Of a stretch of 64,000 bases of DNA, positions 1-10,185 are shown in pieces. The notes beneath the pieces were generated by a model. That model had not been told where the DNA came from and ran no database searches. It was given only the letters and a program-made list of their open reading frames with translations. The stretch spans positions 6,533,001-6,597,000 of the forward strand of contig NZ_CP124747.1 in NCBI RefSeq assembly GCF_041860085.1, written 5' to 3'. The stretch comes from Schlesneria sp. DSM 10557 (lineage in GTDB: Bacteria > Planctomycetota > Planctomycetia > Planctomycetales > Planctomycetaceae). Each line of letters begins with the position of its first letter. Position 1 is the stretch's first letter. Both the position numbers and the translations under genes were made by a program.

Positions 1-30
1 GCTTATCAGGCGCTGCTGATCAAGGACTGA
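1..30 (+). CDS. possible 3' end of a gene cut by the window edge
   Basis: The first 30 bases read as nine codons (ending LLIKD) and a TGA stop in frame 1, eight bases before the convergent serine hydrolase ends. This would suit the tail of a plus-strand gene that starts outside the window. Nine residues give no family information, so this could be chance. Confidence 0.2.
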   Translation, partial: AYQALLIKD

Positions 31-37
31 ACTGGCT

Positions 38-1264
38 TCACTTTGCCAACGCTTCGACTGCCACCGTCTGCAGTTCTGCACGCATTTCAGACGCGTCGGC
101 GTTTGGCAGTCCCGAGCGTTGTATCAGCAGGATGACAAAGACATCCTTTACCGGATCGATCCATGCTTGTGTTCCAAAGGCCCCTCCGTGCCCGTAGGTT
201 CCGGCAGACATCATCTCGTGCACCCCTTCCGGTCGACGGGTCACCTGCCATCCGAAACCCATCCCGACTCCGGACGTGAAGCCGGCGGGCAAATCTCCGA
301 CTTGATTGCTGGTCATCGCTGCGACGCTCTGTTCCGAGAGCAGTCGAAGCTCGCCAATCGCGCCACGCGTCAACATCATGCGGTAGAGTTTTCCGAGATC
401 TTGAGCTGTCGAAAACAGCCCCCCTGCAGGAATCGGGTGGCGAGCATTCCTGGACGGCCCGACCAATTGATATCCGGCGTGCGACAGTTCTCCGTTCTTC
501 ATGTCGTAGAGAGCTGCCAGTCGCTGAAGCTGTTCGTCACTGGGATAGAACGTCGTGTCCCGCATCCCCAGCGGCTGAAACAAACGGTTCTCGAGGAATG
601 TTTCAAACGAGACACCGGACACAACCTCCACGATACGGCCGAGAACGTCGATGCCCGCATTGCAGTAGGCCCACTTCGTTCCGGGTTCAAAGTCCAAGGG
701 GCGTTGGGAACTGATCGCGGTCGCTTCGCCCAGCGTCAACTGTCGGCGGAAATACAGGTCCGAAATCCCCGACGGGAAACCCCCAGGCAGCCCGGAGGTA
801 TGTGTGAGCAGATCGCGGATGACGATTGGACGGGAAGGCTTCTTGAGAGCAAGCTGATCTTTACCAGCAGTCTCGATAAGCAGTTGGCCCCGGAACTCCG
901 GAAGATGTTTTTCGACGGGGTCGTCGACTGAGAGTTTGCCGTCATCCACCAGCATCATGATCCCGATGGCGGTGATCGGTTTTGTCATCGACGCGATCCG
1001 AAAGAGTGCGTCGACGGGCATCTTGAGTTTCTGCTCACGGTTTAAATAGCCGAGCGCGGAGGTGGCAACGATCCCTTCTCGTGAACCGATTGCCGCAGTA
1101 AGCCCCGCGACCGTTTTGTCTTCGACGTACTTCTGCATCACTGCATCCAGACGCTTCAACTTCTCAAGATCGAATTCAGCGGCCGAGGCGGTCAACTGGT
1201 TTCCGCACACAACGGCCAGTAGAAAAGCAGGAGCGAATCTGCAATGCAGTCGTTGGATCCACAT
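38..1264 (-). CDS. exported serine hydrolase, class C beta-lactamase / penicillin-binding-protein-like fold
   Basis: About 408 residues. The N-terminus is a signal peptide ending near TASA. The three active-site motifs of the beta-lactamase (class C)/D-aminopeptidase/esterase superfamily are visible: S-M-T-K at about 92-95 with the nucleophile Ser, Y-C-N at 200-202, and H-G-G at 359-361. Length fits the Beta-lactamase (PF00144) family. The likely role is hydrolysis of an amide or ester of a peptide or small molecule outside the cytoplasm; the substrate cannot be read, and an antibiotic-resistance function should not be assumed. Two ATGs lie six bases apart (1270 and 1264). The GAGGA motif touches the first and is six bases from the second, so 1264 is preferred. 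It appears to be a single gene. Confidence 0.9.
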   Translation of the reverse strand: MWIQRLHCRFAPAFLLAVVCGNQLTASAAEFDLEKLKRLDAVMQKYVEDKTVAGLTAAIGSREGIVATSALGYLNREQKLKMPVDALFRIASMTKPITAIGIMMLVDDGKLSVDDPVEKHLPEFRGQLLIETAGKDQLALKKPSRPIVIRDLLTHTSGLPGGFPSGISDLYFRRQLTLGEATAISSQRPLDFEPGTKWAYCNAGIDVLGRIVEVVSGVSFETFLENRLFQPLGMRDTTFYPSDEQLQRLAALYDMKNGELSHAGYQLVGPSRNARHPIPAGGLFSTAQDLGKLYRMMLTRGAIGELRLLSEQSVAAMTSNQVGDLPAGFTSGVGMGFGWQVTRRPEGVHEMMSAGTYGHGGAFGTQAWIDPVKDVFVILLIQRSGLPNADASEMRAELQTVAVEALAK

Positions 1265-1537
1265 GGGCATTCCTCGTCAGTCTGTACTGATGGGTTAAAC
1301 TAATGATGACCGGAACCGAGAATGATCCGTTCATCAGCAGGAGTGTACCGGCATTTCTGCGTCGACCGAAGTCTGTCGCGCGAGGGGATGTCATCGCAGA
1401 CAACCGCCTCGCGTGTCGTGATTTCTGGAGACTGCGATCGGTTCATCTTGCTCCGTAACGACTCGTTGATCCCTCTGGATGATTGAGGCCGTGACTCGGT
1501 GTGAAAACACGGTCGTCAACAGAGCATCGCTGTTCGA

Positions 1538-2845
1538 TCAGACGCGGATGTACCAACCAAGTCGCTCGAGGAGGCGGCAGCAGAGGTAGACGATCAGGGT
1601 GAAGCAGGCGAACCCTAAGAGCGCGCGCCACTCAGAAGAGTTCTTTGGAAAATAGGGAACCACGATCCAGCCTGCGACACTGTGCAGGATGTAGGCCGCA
1701 AGGGAATTGGTACCGAGCGTTCGGAAGAACCCGAGATTCCACCCGCGCCCGTCACAGGCCCACAGAAACAACGCATAGATGACCAGGGAAAATCCGGCGG
1801 CAAATGTCGGATAGGAGGGGTTGCCGCTGCGTTGACTCATCATCCAGTAATTCCAATGGCGGTACATCTTACTGGTTCCCTCCTGCCCCTTCGGTTCAAA
1901 TTCTTTGCCCGCAACCGGAGGTGGAACGAATGGTGGTTCGGCCAGAGTCCCGTCCCATGACTTCAGTCGATCCATCGTCGGGATCACCGGATCGAGCGCA
2001 AGTTTCCTGTTGCGGGGCTTCGCCGTCGTCGCTTGTGCTGCGTCAACCGGTGCGGCGGCCGTGGGAGCAGCGGCGGAGGTCGACGAAGTGAGCTGGGCGT
2101 CATCCTGCGGAGTTGCAGGATAGTTATACAGGACGGTTCCATTAGAAATGATCCAACCGATCAACATCACTCCGACGCCGCCGAGTGCGATGCGGGTCGC
2201 CGCACCGGTGCCAAATGCTCGTACGGCGTCGCAGGCCAAGGTTCCGCAGATGGCAGGAACGGCCCACGTCAAAAATCCAAGGGGTCCCCCATCAATCCCG
2301 TTGGGGTCTGTATTCACCCACTCAAAATTGAACCACCACGAGAGGCAGAAGTGCAGAATGACTGAGAAGAACATGTATCCGACGCGAATCTTCCAGTGCG
2401 AAGTCACGACCGGCAAAATCCAAAGCGACGTGACGGCAATGTGCATTAGCGTCTGAAACCACCGACGTTTGAAGAGCTGAAACAGCACATCGCCGAGCGG
2501 CTTCGATTGGTAATCTTTAATGATTCCGTCTAAGTCGCAGTAGGAGTACCAGAGGATGGCCACCAGTCCCAGGCCGACGATTCGTCGGATTGCGCGTCCC
2601 CAGGGCATCTTGCCCCCGGATTCCATTCGCTTCCCCAGGCTCAGCCTCATGGCAAAGCCTGCCGCGAACAGGAACTGTGGCATGATCGTGTCGGCGTAGC
2701 TGCAGTAGTCGTGCGTATGCTTCAGGATCCGGGGGCACATCGCGTATCCACCCAGAAAGTTGACCAGCAGCATTCCGAACATCGTGTAACCACGAAACTG
2801 GTCCAGGGACGTAAGGCGAACCTTATGCGATGCGACTGAAGACAT
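1538..2845 (-). CDS. multi-pass membrane acyltransferase, HGSNAT/DUF5009-like (paralogue 1)
   Basis: About 435 residues with roughly ten hydrophobic segments. It opens with the S-L-D-Q-F-R-G-Y motif and first membrane helix shared by the heparan-alpha-glucosaminide N-acetyltransferase/DUF5009 and YeiB-like acyltransferases, followed by YADTIMPQFLFAAGF. Members of this superfamily move acyl groups across the membrane onto sugars; the acceptor here is unknown. The open frame extends up to a start at 2935, but the ATG at 2845 gives an N-terminus aligned with the neighbouring paralogue, with AAAGGG about 12 bases upstream. A long hydrophilic loop follows the middle helices (WDGTLAEPPFVPPP) and is matched in the paralogue. 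It lies directly downstream of 2969-4285 on the same strand, probably in one transcript. Confidence 0.8.
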   Translation of the reverse strand: MSSVASHKVRLTSLDQFRGYTMFGMLLVNFLGGYAMCPRILKHTHDYCSYADTIMPQFLFAAGFAMRLSLGKRMESGGKMPWGRAIRRIVGLGLVAILWYSYCDLDGIIKDYQSKPLGDVLFQLFKRRWFQTLMHIAVTSLWILPVVTSHWKIRVGYMFFSVILHFCLSWWFNFEWVNTDPNGIDGGPLGFLTWAVPAICGTLACDAVRAFGTGAATRIALGGVGVMLIGWIISNGTVLYNYPATPQDDAQLTSSTSAAAPTAAAPVDAAQATTAKPRNRKLALDPVIPTMDRLKSWDGTLAEPPFVPPPVAGKEFEPKGQEGTSKMYRHWNYWMMSQRSGNPSYPTFAAGFSLVIYALFLWACDGRGWNLGFFRTLGTNSLAAYILHSVAGWIVVPYFPKNSSEWRALLGFACFTLIVYLCCRLLERLGWYIRV

Positions 2846-2968
2846 AGTCAGATCCAACCCTTTCCGGGTATCGAAAAATCCCTCAGACAGACCAGAGTAC
2901 AACTTAATCAAGTTGCCAAAACAACGAAGCAACATGCCGAATCGGCACGTCGCTTCAAACTTTCTGAC

Positions 2969-4285
2969 CTACAGCCGAATAAAAATGCGCTGTTTTTCCA
3001 GGAACCGGACAAAGGCGTAGGTAGTCATGTAGAAAATGCCGAGTCCGCACAGGCACCACCAGAATGGAGAGTCCTTGGGGACAATTCCCCGCACCGCAAC
3101 CTCGATGGAATGATGCAGGAAGTAGGCGGCCAGGGCATTGGTCCCAAAGGTGCGGAACAGCCCGATCGAAATGCCTCCCAGATCCGTCAGAAAGACGAAC
3201 AGTGCAAGAGTCGCCATTGAGAAACCCGATGCGAAGAGGACGAAAGGGGCCGAGACGATTCGCTTGCTCATCATCCAGTAGTTATAGCGTCGCAGAACGG
3301 GTTCGGGCGTGGCACCGGTGCTCTTTAGTTGTTCATACTGACCGGGGTCTTTAGGTGGTGGTGCGAAGAACGGCGGTTCTGCCAGTCGTATTTTGGCGCG
3401 TTGTTCGGTCGTGGGAATGACGGGAGATTCGGCCAGATCTCGTGGAGTGGGTGGCGAGTCCACCGGAATGTCGTACGCGGTCGAGATACACGAAAGGCCG
3501 TAAGCGATGGCCATCACCACCGCACCGAGTCCTAACAGCAGTCCTCCCGCCTGGGCCGGTTGCCGGTTGTTGATCAGCTCATACGAGAGGGCACCGGCGA
3601 GCATGATGACGCCCCAATTCATGGTGCCGAAGATACCCCCATCCCAGCATCCGCTCTTCGCCGCACCCCAATAGGCGTTCAACCAGTTTGGTTGCCCAAA
3701 AATGAACGCGAAATTGAAGGAATATGAGAACAGCAGGTGTCCGGTGAGCAGTGCCAGCATCCCCAGGATCAGCACCGGCGTTCGGGCGGCAATGAAAGGG
3801 AGAACGACAATCTGAGTCACTCCGATGATCGCGAGTGTTTCCCAGAGATTCGCCTTGATCATCCCGGCAATAAAGTCCCACACCTGATTCGGATTAACGT
3901 CGTTCCAGGATTTCACGAACGAATCGTTGAAGCCGTACATGGCGAGCGAAACGAGCACCAGACTGAGGCCCCGAATCACGGCGTGTCGATAGCTGGCAAG
4001 TGCACCGTCACGTGCCAACCGACGAAGCATTGTCAGTCGGTAGGAAAAGCCGGCAGCAAAGATAAACCCCGGCATGATGGAATCGGCGTAGCTGAAGTAA
4101 GTGTCGTGATGTTTGATCCAGTCTGGAATGGCCTTCAGGTCACCGCAGAAATTCACAATGAACATGACAGCAACGGCATACCCGCGGAACTGGTCTAGAG
4201 AAATGCGTCGCCCGGTGGACGGCATCGTGGCCGGTCCTTCCGATTTTGTTTCTGCCGATGTGCTTTTCACGTCGTTAGTAGCCAC
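2969..4285 (-). CDS. multi-pass membrane acyltransferase, HGSNAT/DUF5009-like (paralogue 2)
   Basis: 438 residues, GTG start at 4285, about ten membrane segments. It shares [29 protein letters not shown], a loop with [12 protein letters not shown] and the final [10 protein letters not shown] block with the downstream gene, so the two are tandem paralogues, clearly diverged. HGSNAT-type enzymes use the conserved His in a late helix; the H-H pair in [10 protein letters not shown] is a candidate. Function is inferred from family only: transmembrane acylation of a glycan or other extracytoplasmic acceptor. It is the first gene of the pair; the promoter should lie in the 4286-4922 interval. Confidence 0.8.
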   Translation of the reverse strand: MATNDVKSTSAETKSEGPATMPSTGRRISLDQFRGYAVAVMFIVNFCGDLKAIPDWIKHHDTYFSYADSIMPGFIFAAGFSYRLTMLRRLARDGALASYRHAVIRGLSLVLVSLAMYGFNDSFVKSWNDVNPNQVWDFIAGMIKANLWETLAIIGVTQIVVLPFIAARTPVLILGMLALLTGHLLFSYSFNFAFIFGQPNWLNAYWGAAKSGCWDGGIFGTMNWGVIMLAGALSYELINNRQPAQAGGLLLGLGAVVMAIAYGLSCISTAYDIPVDSPPTPRDLAESPVIPTTEQRAKIRLAEPPFFAPPPKDPGQYEQLKSTGATPEPVLRRYNYWMMSKRIVSAPFVLFASGFSMATLALFVFLTDLGGISIGLFRTFGTNALAAYFLHHSIEVAVRGIVPKDSPFWWCLCGLGIFYMTTYAFVRFLEKQRIFIRL

Positions 4286-4922
4286 TGGATGAAGTCCCTG
4301 ATTCAGTATGAGATGAGAACTGGATCAACTGCGAGATGCGACGGGATGCGATAAGGCGCATGAGCATAGCCAATTCAATTCACAATTTGAGTCTTCCGCG
4401 ACGATCCTTGACGAATTTCTCACGAAAGACTGTGAGTCCTGTCTTCAGTTGATTTGACTGCATCGTGATCAAACAGTTTGTCGCTATCGGCTGCAAAGTG
4501 CTTTGGGCGGGTTAATCAGGGCATCAGTGCTAATTGATTCAGTAGATCAGTAAAAAACGTGCCGGGTCTCAGGCGTCCACTTGAGATAAGCGGTTCAGGC
4601 AGTGGTCACGAAATCTGTATTTCGGTTGTTCTACCGACAGGAAGTTATCAGACGGCAAGTGAAAAGCTTGCGACCCGCTGCTGCACACATGTTTTATTTG
4701 TCGGTGTGAACAGAATCCCTGTTCATGAGCCTGCAATCGACGTTCTCTGCCATTTCGGCCGAGCGGCCTGAGTTCATGAAATCTTCTGATTTCATGCGGT
4801 TGCATCGGGTACTTCCCATCGATAGGATCAAACGCTCAATTCGCTTCTCTTCAATGCATTCTGCGTTCGACTGACCACATAAAAAATTGCTTTGTTTCAA
4901 AAGCTCGGGAAAGCTGCGCGAG
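4286..4922. other. divergent intergenic region without recognised gene
   Basis: About 640 bases between the minus-strand acyltransferase pair and the plus-strand ABC operon. Short open frames here (for example 4559-4771) have no family signature and no convincing ribosome binding site. It must hold the two divergent promoters, but I could not place them with confidence. Confidence 0.5.
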
Positions 4923-7481
4923 GTGATTGTCATTCGGTTTCTCGCACATTCAATTCGATTACTGACCGCTCTCCTTTTTCTTGTCGCGGCTCAGCAAGCT
5001 CATGCTGTCGACGGAATTAACTCAGCCGAGGATGGCCAGATTGCGGCAGAGTCGTCTGTTCGGTTTTCCATCGAGACGAACTCCCGACTGGGTAACTTCG
5101 CGTTTGTTCCCGATCGTTGGGGCGAGTTTCAGTTTCGGGTTGAGAATCGAAGTGGGGCCGCGCGAAAACTCCTTTGTACGACCTACTTCGCTGATCATCC
5201 AACTCTCCAGTATGGTCGGCAACTTACGGTTCCTGCGCGCTCCCGATTGCAGTTATCTCACCCTGTTCGTCTGCCGCTCTTCGAAACGTCGACGGGGACA
5301 ACGGCGAACATTCATACGCTTGTGATCGACGAGTCCGAAGGGAAAGAAGTCCTGATTAAGAATGACTCAGGGCAGCTTCGCCATGACCGTTCTCTGGTGC
5401 TGACAAATACCGACCGAAACACGGGAATCATCGCGGGGTGGCGGCACACTAGCCACATTCCACAGGATGTTGTCGATCTCGTTGTGGCCAATCGAGTGAA
5501 TCAAGGGCTGAATAATCGAGTCACCGTCATTGGCGATCAGTTCCTGCCTGCTAATGAAACGAGTTACGACTATCTCGATCATATCGTTATTGCTGACGAT
5601 CGGGTCGCTGACGACGTTGCAGCCCTGGCAATGCTTCGACGGTGGGTCCATTCCGGGGGGAACTTGTGGATCATGCTCGATCGTGTCGACGCAGAAGTCC
5701 TCGAGCGACTCCTGGGGGATCAGTTCGCCGGGCGTGTGGTGGGGCGTGTCCGCAAGACGTCCGTTCGAATCGACAAAGGCCCGAACCTGGCATCTCCCAA
5801 AGGAGAGCCCGGTAACACAGTCGAATATGACGAACCGGTCGAGATGGTTCAGCTGCTCATTTCTGGAATGAGAATCGTCAACACGGTCGACGGATGGCCG
5901 GCGGCGCTGACCGGTTCGTTTGGTGAGGGCCGGGTGCTTCTCACCACACTGGGAGCGCGAGCCTGGGTTAACCCGACTCCCGAAGCAAAACGTCTGGAGA
6001 TGGAGAAAACTCCAGGATCAGAATCAGCGTTCCTGCCAAATTCGCGGATGGAAGATCTGGCTGCCTATGTTCTGGCACGCCGTGAACCCGAAATCGCGAA
6101 GACAGTGTCTCTTGAGTCACAGGCCGTAAAGCACGTCTCTTATAAAGTCCCGACCTGGGGGCTGATTGTGGCAACGATGAGCACATTCCTGGTCCTTTTG
6201 CTGGTGGCCGCAGTGGGACTGCAACGGCTCGATCGACTCGAGCATTTCGGGTGGTGTGGTTCGCTGCTGGCTGTTGTGTTTGGGTTTATCCTCACAGGAA
6301 TCGGTGTCTCTAATCGCTATGGAGTGCCGGGAACTGTCGCGGGGTCTCACCTCCTGCGTGCGATCGGGGGAACGGACGATTTGCGAGCAGAAGGGGTGAC
6401 GGCGGTTTATCGAACAGACGAGGGAGTCTCGCTCGCTCAGATGCCTCAAGGGGGAAAGCTGTGGCCTGAAAAGACCGATTCCACTGCATCGACCCGACGT
6501 CTCATCGCCAGCGACCTCGGATCCTCACGCTGGGATGGGCTGCCGCAGGAAGCAGGGCTGTCACTCTATACCGACGCCCTCTCCCAGACACACGTGGAAC
6601 GGGTCGAAGCGATCGCCACACTGGATTCTGCCGGACTTGTTGGCATCTACAGGGGGCCGGAGGCGAGCCGTCAGGATGCACTGCTGGCGACGAGAAACGG
6701 CCGAATCGGAGTCAAGTTTTCTTCCGACGGCGAATTCGTTGCCAAGAGTGAAGACACGTTCGGTGAAGGTCAGTTCCTCGACGCGACTTACGTCGGTGAT
6801 CAGCAGGATCGTCGGTTGAAGATCTTTCAGGAACTGTTTGCGAATGCGCGATGGAAGAACTATCTGGACCACCCGCATTTGCTGGTGTGGCTTGATAAGT
6901 GGGATTCGGGCTTCAATTTCGGCGACGGACTGACTCGACAAGGCGATGCGCTGCTGGCGATTCGCCTCAATCTGACTCGTCCACCAAAAGGAACTGAAGT
7001 GCTGATCCCCTCCATGCTGGTCAACTTCTCAACCCGCCGTCCCCCCGACGGTACGCTGCCCGCGGGTTTCTGGGATGATCTCAGAAAGGAATGGCAGGAA
7101 CGTTCCAGCCCCAGTACGACCTGGCTCCGTTTCCAGCTTCCGCGTGAACTGCTTCCTTTGTCTGCGAAAAAAGCACGGCTGGAGGTGAGGGTGACCGGAC
7201 CGATTGGTCGCCTCGAAATTCTGGGGATACGGGATAACGCTTCGGTCAGCCTCGCAAGTGTTGTTGATCCTGCCAACACTGTTGGTTTTGATCTGGATGA
7301 CAGCGATGTGCTGGCCATCTCGCAGGATGGCGATCTCTCTCTGGGGATCAGCGGTGGAGACACGTCTCGATCACAGACCCCGAATCTAACCGGTGCAATC
7401 TCTGCTGCGAACACCTGGCGAATCGAGTCACTGGACTTGCATGTCTGGGCTACCGCCACTGATTCGACGAAAGAGGACTGA
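4923..7481 (+). CDS. large exported membrane-anchored protein of an ABC export operon
   Basis: About 852 residues from a GTG at 4923; the open frame also allows a TTG at 4887, but the signal peptide (RLLTALLFLVAAQQAHA) begins naturally at the GTG. An extracytoplasmic beta-rich N-terminal half includes a stretch around residues 215-260 (IVIADDRVADDVAALAMLRRWVHSGG) that resembles the glutamine-amidotransferase-like domain of auxiliary proteins of gliding/export ABC systems. Two hydrophobic segments near residues 400-455 anchor it; a second soluble region of ~390 residues follows. It lies two bases before the ATPase gene, so it is translationally linked to the transporter and probably forms its periplasmic partner. 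The family is not identified with certainty. Confidence 0.7.
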   Translation: MIVIRFLAHSIRLLTALLFLVAAQQAHAVDGINSAEDGQIAAESSVRFSIETNSRLGNFAFVPDRWGEFQFRVENRSGAARKLLCTTYFADHPTLQYGRQLTVPARSRLQLSHPVRLPLFETSTGTTANIHTLVIDESEGKEVLIKNDSGQLRHDRSLVLTNTDRNTGIIAGWRHTSHIPQDVVDLVVANRVNQGLNNRVTVIGDQFLPANETSYDYLDHIVIADDRVADDVAALAMLRRWVHSGGNLWIMLDRVDAEVLERLLGDQFAGRVVGRVRKTSVRIDKGPNLASPKGEPGNTVEYDEPVEMVQLLISGMRIVNTVDGWPAALTGSFGEGRVLLTTLGARAWVNPTPEAKRLEMEKTPGSESAFLPNSRMEDLAAYVLARREPEIAKTVSLESQAVKHVSYKVPTWGLIVATMSTFLVLLLVAAVGLQRLDRLEHFGWCGSLLAVVFGFILTGIGVSNRYGVPGTVAGSHLLRAIGGTDDLRAEGVTAVYRTDEGVSLAQMPQGGKLWPEKTDSTASTRRLIASDLGSSRWDGLPQEAGLSLYTDALSQTHVERVEAIATLDSAGLVGIYRGPEASRQDALLATRNGRIGVKFSSDGEFVAKSEDTFGEGQFLDATYVGDQQDRRLKIFQELFANARWKNYLDHPHLLVWLDKWDSGFNFGDGLTRQGDALLAIRLNLTRPPKGTEVLIPSMLVNFSTRRPPDGTLPAGFWDDLRKEWQERSSPSTTWLRFQLPRELLPLSAKKARLEVRVTGPIGRLEILGIRDNASVSLASVVDPANTVGFDLDDSDVLAISQDGDLSLGISGGDTSRSQTPNLTGAISAANTWRIESLDLHVWATATDSTKED

Positions 7482-7483
7482 GC

Positions 7484-8512
7484 ATGAACACAAAAGCCTC
7501 AGTGGACGGGGCCGGTTCCGTTCCAGCACTCTGTATCAAAGGTCTGACGAAGCGCTATGGCTCGTTCACGGCACTTGACGGTTTGACCCTGACGGTTGCG
7601 CCGGGACAGATTCTCGGGCTGATTGGTCCCAACGGGGCTGGGAAGACGACAACGATCAAGATTCTGGTCGGTCTGATCAAGCCGACTTCCGGCAGTGCTT
7701 GGATCGCGGGTGTCGATTGCCTGCGGGACGCCCGCGAGATCAAACGCCTGGTAGGTTACATGCCAGATAAATTCGGGGCGTATGACAACATGCGCGTACG
7801 GGAATATCTGGACTTCTTTGCTGCGGCCTGTGCAATCCCAGCGCGACTGCGGGCGAAGCGAGTCGCGGACGTCATGGAGCTGACGCAAACTGCGTACATG
7901 AAAGAGAGCTACGTCGAACGCATCAGCCATGGAATGCAGCAGCGTGTGGGGCTCGCTCGCACGTTGTTACACGATCCCAAGATCGTGATTCTCGACGAGC
8001 CAAGTAACGGGCTGGATCCACAGGCCCGAATTGAAATGCGAGACTTGTTGATCGAGTTGACCAGGCAGGGAAAAACCGTGGTGGTGACCAGTCACATTCT
8101 TCCCGAATTGGCACGCATCTGTCAGCAGGTCGCCATTATCACGCACGGAAAGTTGCGCGCGTTCGGAACCGTCGAGGAAATTGGCCGCCAGATCAGCCGC
8201 CAGCAATCGATGGAAGTGCAGTTGATCTCTCTGGATCAGTTGAAACCGGCGACGCAACTCATCCAGCAGAATCTGGAAGAAGGAGCCGAAGTGGTCGCGT
8301 CCCCCAGGGAGCTTGCCATTCGGTTCCGCACGGCCAGGTCAGAAAGCGATCTGCAAGCCCTGTTGAAACTCCTTATTGAATCAGGAATACGTATCACCCA
8401 GTTCCGTGAGCTTCAGACAGATCTCGAAGAGGTCTTCATTTCGTTTACACGCCCCAGGGAAACGAAGGAAGTGAAAGAACCTGCGGTTGCCGGAGCCGGT
8501 GTCCATGTTTAG
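7484..8512 (+). CDS. ABC transporter ATP-binding protein
   Basis: 342 residues. Walker A GPNGAGKTT at 48-56, a degenerate signature S-H-G-M-Q-Q at 148-153 in place of LSGGQ, Walker B KIVILDEP at 166-173 and the switch His at about 204 (VTSHILPE) are all present. The ATPase powers the ABC-2 permease encoded next. A ~100-residue C-terminal extension after the nucleotide-binding domain matches the accessory domain of CcmA/NatA-type ATPases. The start follows the upstream stop by two bases with AGAGGA as ribosome binding site, and the 3' end overlaps the permease start by eight bases. Substrate is unknown. Confidence 0.93.
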   Translation: MNTKASVDGAGSVPALCIKGLTKRYGSFTALDGLTLTVAPGQILGLIGPNGAGKTTTIKILVGLIKPTSGSAWIAGVDCLRDAREIKRLVGYMPDKFGAYDNMRVREYLDFFAAACAIPARLRAKRVADVMELTQTAYMKESYVERISHGMQQRVGLARTLLHDPKIVILDEPSNGLDPQARIEMRDLLIELTRQGKTVVVTSHILPELARICQQVAIITHGKLRAFGTVEEIGRQISRQQSMEVQLISLDQLKPATQLIQQNLEEGAEVVASPRELAIRFRTARSESDLQALLKLLIESGIRITQFRELQTDLEEVFISFTRPRETKEVKEPAVAGAGVHV

Positions 8513-10163
8513 TGCAATCTTGCGGCGAGAACTGCTGACTCCCCTTCGACGTCGACGGATGGTCGTATTTCAGATCGGGCTGGCAAGTCTGTTCGGGTTG
8601 CTTGTGATTCTTCGCTGGCCGACCGACGGTGAGGTTGCTCTCTTTGGAGCGCGCTCGCGCGAGATCTTTCGGCTATTCGCCTATGGGATGTTAATGACGC
8701 TTCTATTCCTCCTGCCCGTGTTTCCTGCGACGAGCATCGTCAGTGAAAAGCGGCGAGGGACTTTGGCCTTGCTCCTCAATACTCAGCTCGGTCCCGTTCA
8801 TATTTTCGCTGGCAAACTGGCGGCTGTCATGGCGATGGCGGGGATGATTCTGGCGATGAGTCTGCCTGCAGCGGGAACTTGCTATTCGATGGGTGGCCTG
8901 TCTCTCAACGGCGACATCGGCAAGGTCTATAAGCTGCTGATCCTCGTGGCGATTGAGTATGCCGCGATTGGAATGCTGGTCAGCAGCTTTTCACAATCGG
9001 TTGACTCGGCTGTCCGTACGACGTACGGGATCGTTCTGGGTACCAACGTTCTTACGCTCATTCCTCACTATTTTCTGCAGGGGTCCCAAGGGTTACTGGC
9101 TGATCTCGGAGAATGGTTCTGGTGTATGTCTCCTGTGGCTGCGTTGATGTCGATTACAGGAACGGAGGAGCCTGGCAGTCAGGGGCTGGTCACCAAAATC
9201 GATGTGCTCGGACGCTACACCATTTTTTCGCTCACCACTGCGGTCGCTGCCTCTATCTGGACAATTGCACGTCTGAATCATCGCCTGTTTGACGTTTCTC
9301 GCGCTGCAGGAACGATGAGCGATGACCTGTCATGGTCCGCCAAACTCTTTCGGCGATTCTTCTTTCTGGTGGACCCGCAGAAGCGAAGCGCAGGGATCCC
9401 GTCCTTTGTGAACCCGGTCATGTTCAAGGAGTTTCGTTGCCGTCGGTTCGGTCGACTGCATTGGCTGGTTCGACTGGTCGCGGCATGTGCGACGCTTTCG
9501 CTGGGGCTGACCTATGCCACTACGGCGGGAACTTTCGACTGGGGCGTTGAAACGATCGGTGGGATCATGGTCGTGATGCAAGTTGCATTGATTATCCTGG
9601 TCGCGCCGAGTTTGTCTGCGGGCCTGATCAGCGTGGAGCGTGAACACGGAGGATGGTTGCTGCTGCAGACGACTCCGATGGCGACTGCACGAATCATCTG
9701 GGGTAAGTTGCTGAGTGCCCTGCTCCCCTTGCTGCTGGTGTTGTGCGCGACCGCTCCCGGGTACCTAGTGATGTCGTACATCGAGCCCGGAATGGGACAG
9801 CAGGTAAAGCGAGTCATTGTGTGTCTGCTTCTGACGGCAATCTTTGCCATGCTGGTCAGTGCGGCCGTCGGCAGCTTCTTCGTCCGAACCGCGGCTGCGA
9901 CGGCCACCGCGTATGCTGCGCTGCTGCTCATCTGCGGACTGCCCATGTTGATCTGGATGGGGCGTGACGCGCCGTTCGGGCACCGAACTGTTGAGACTGC
10001 TTTGTCATTCAGTTCGATTGCAGCGGCACTGTCAGTCATACGGATGCCCGGATTTCAGAACTACGATCTTGTGCCGATGAATTGGTGGATTCTGGGGATG
10101 GGTTCAATTGCCTCGATTCTCATCTTGCTCATCCAGACACACCGTATTTCCCGGCCTCAATGA
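8505..10163 (+). CDS. ABC-2 type permease, two units in one chain
   Basis: 552 residues from the ATG at 8505, which overlaps the ATPase stop (ATG-TTT-AG); GGAG lies ~10 bases upstream. About twelve membrane segments fall into two halves. Each half has the ABC-2 signature pattern of a charged segment before a helix: EKRRGTLALLLNTQLGPVHIF in the first, and EREHGGWLLLQTTPMATARII in the second. One chain may therefore supply both transmembrane halves that are usually a homodimer. It is the membrane channel for the ATPase at 7484, with the exported protein at 4923 as likely partner. Confidence 0.88.
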   Translation: MFSAILRRELLTPLRRRRMVVFQIGLASLFGLLVILRWPTDGEVALFGARSREIFRLFAYGMLMTLLFLLPVFPATSIVSEKRRGTLALLLNTQLGPVHIFAGKLAAVMAMAGMILAMSLPAAGTCYSMGGLSLNGDIGKVYKLLILVAIEYAAIGMLVSSFSQSVDSAVRTTYGIVLGTNVLTLIPHYFLQGSQGLLADLGEWFWCMSPVAALMSITGTEEPGSQGLVTKIDVLGRYTIFSLTTAVAASIWTIARLNHRLFDVSRAAGTMSDDLSWSAKLFRRFFFLVDPQKRSAGIPSFVNPVMFKEFRCRRFGRLHWLVRLVAACATLSLGLTYATTAGTFDWGVETIGGIMVVMQVALIILVAPSLSAGLISVEREHGGWLLLQTTPMATARIIWGKLLSALLPLLLVLCATAPGYLVMSYIEPGMGQQVKRVIVCLLLTAIFAMLVSAAVGSFFVRTAAATATAYAALLLICGLPMLIWMGRDAPFGHRTVETALSFSSIAAALSVIRMPGFQNYDLVPMNWWILGMGSIASILILLIQTHRISRPQ

Positions 10164-10185
10164 GTTGTCCAGCGAGAATCTGAGA

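Noticed and set aside
38..1264. Antibiotic-resistance beta-lactamase
   Set aside because: The motifs fit the broad class C/esterase/D-aminopeptidase superfamily, and nothing points to lactam hydrolysis.
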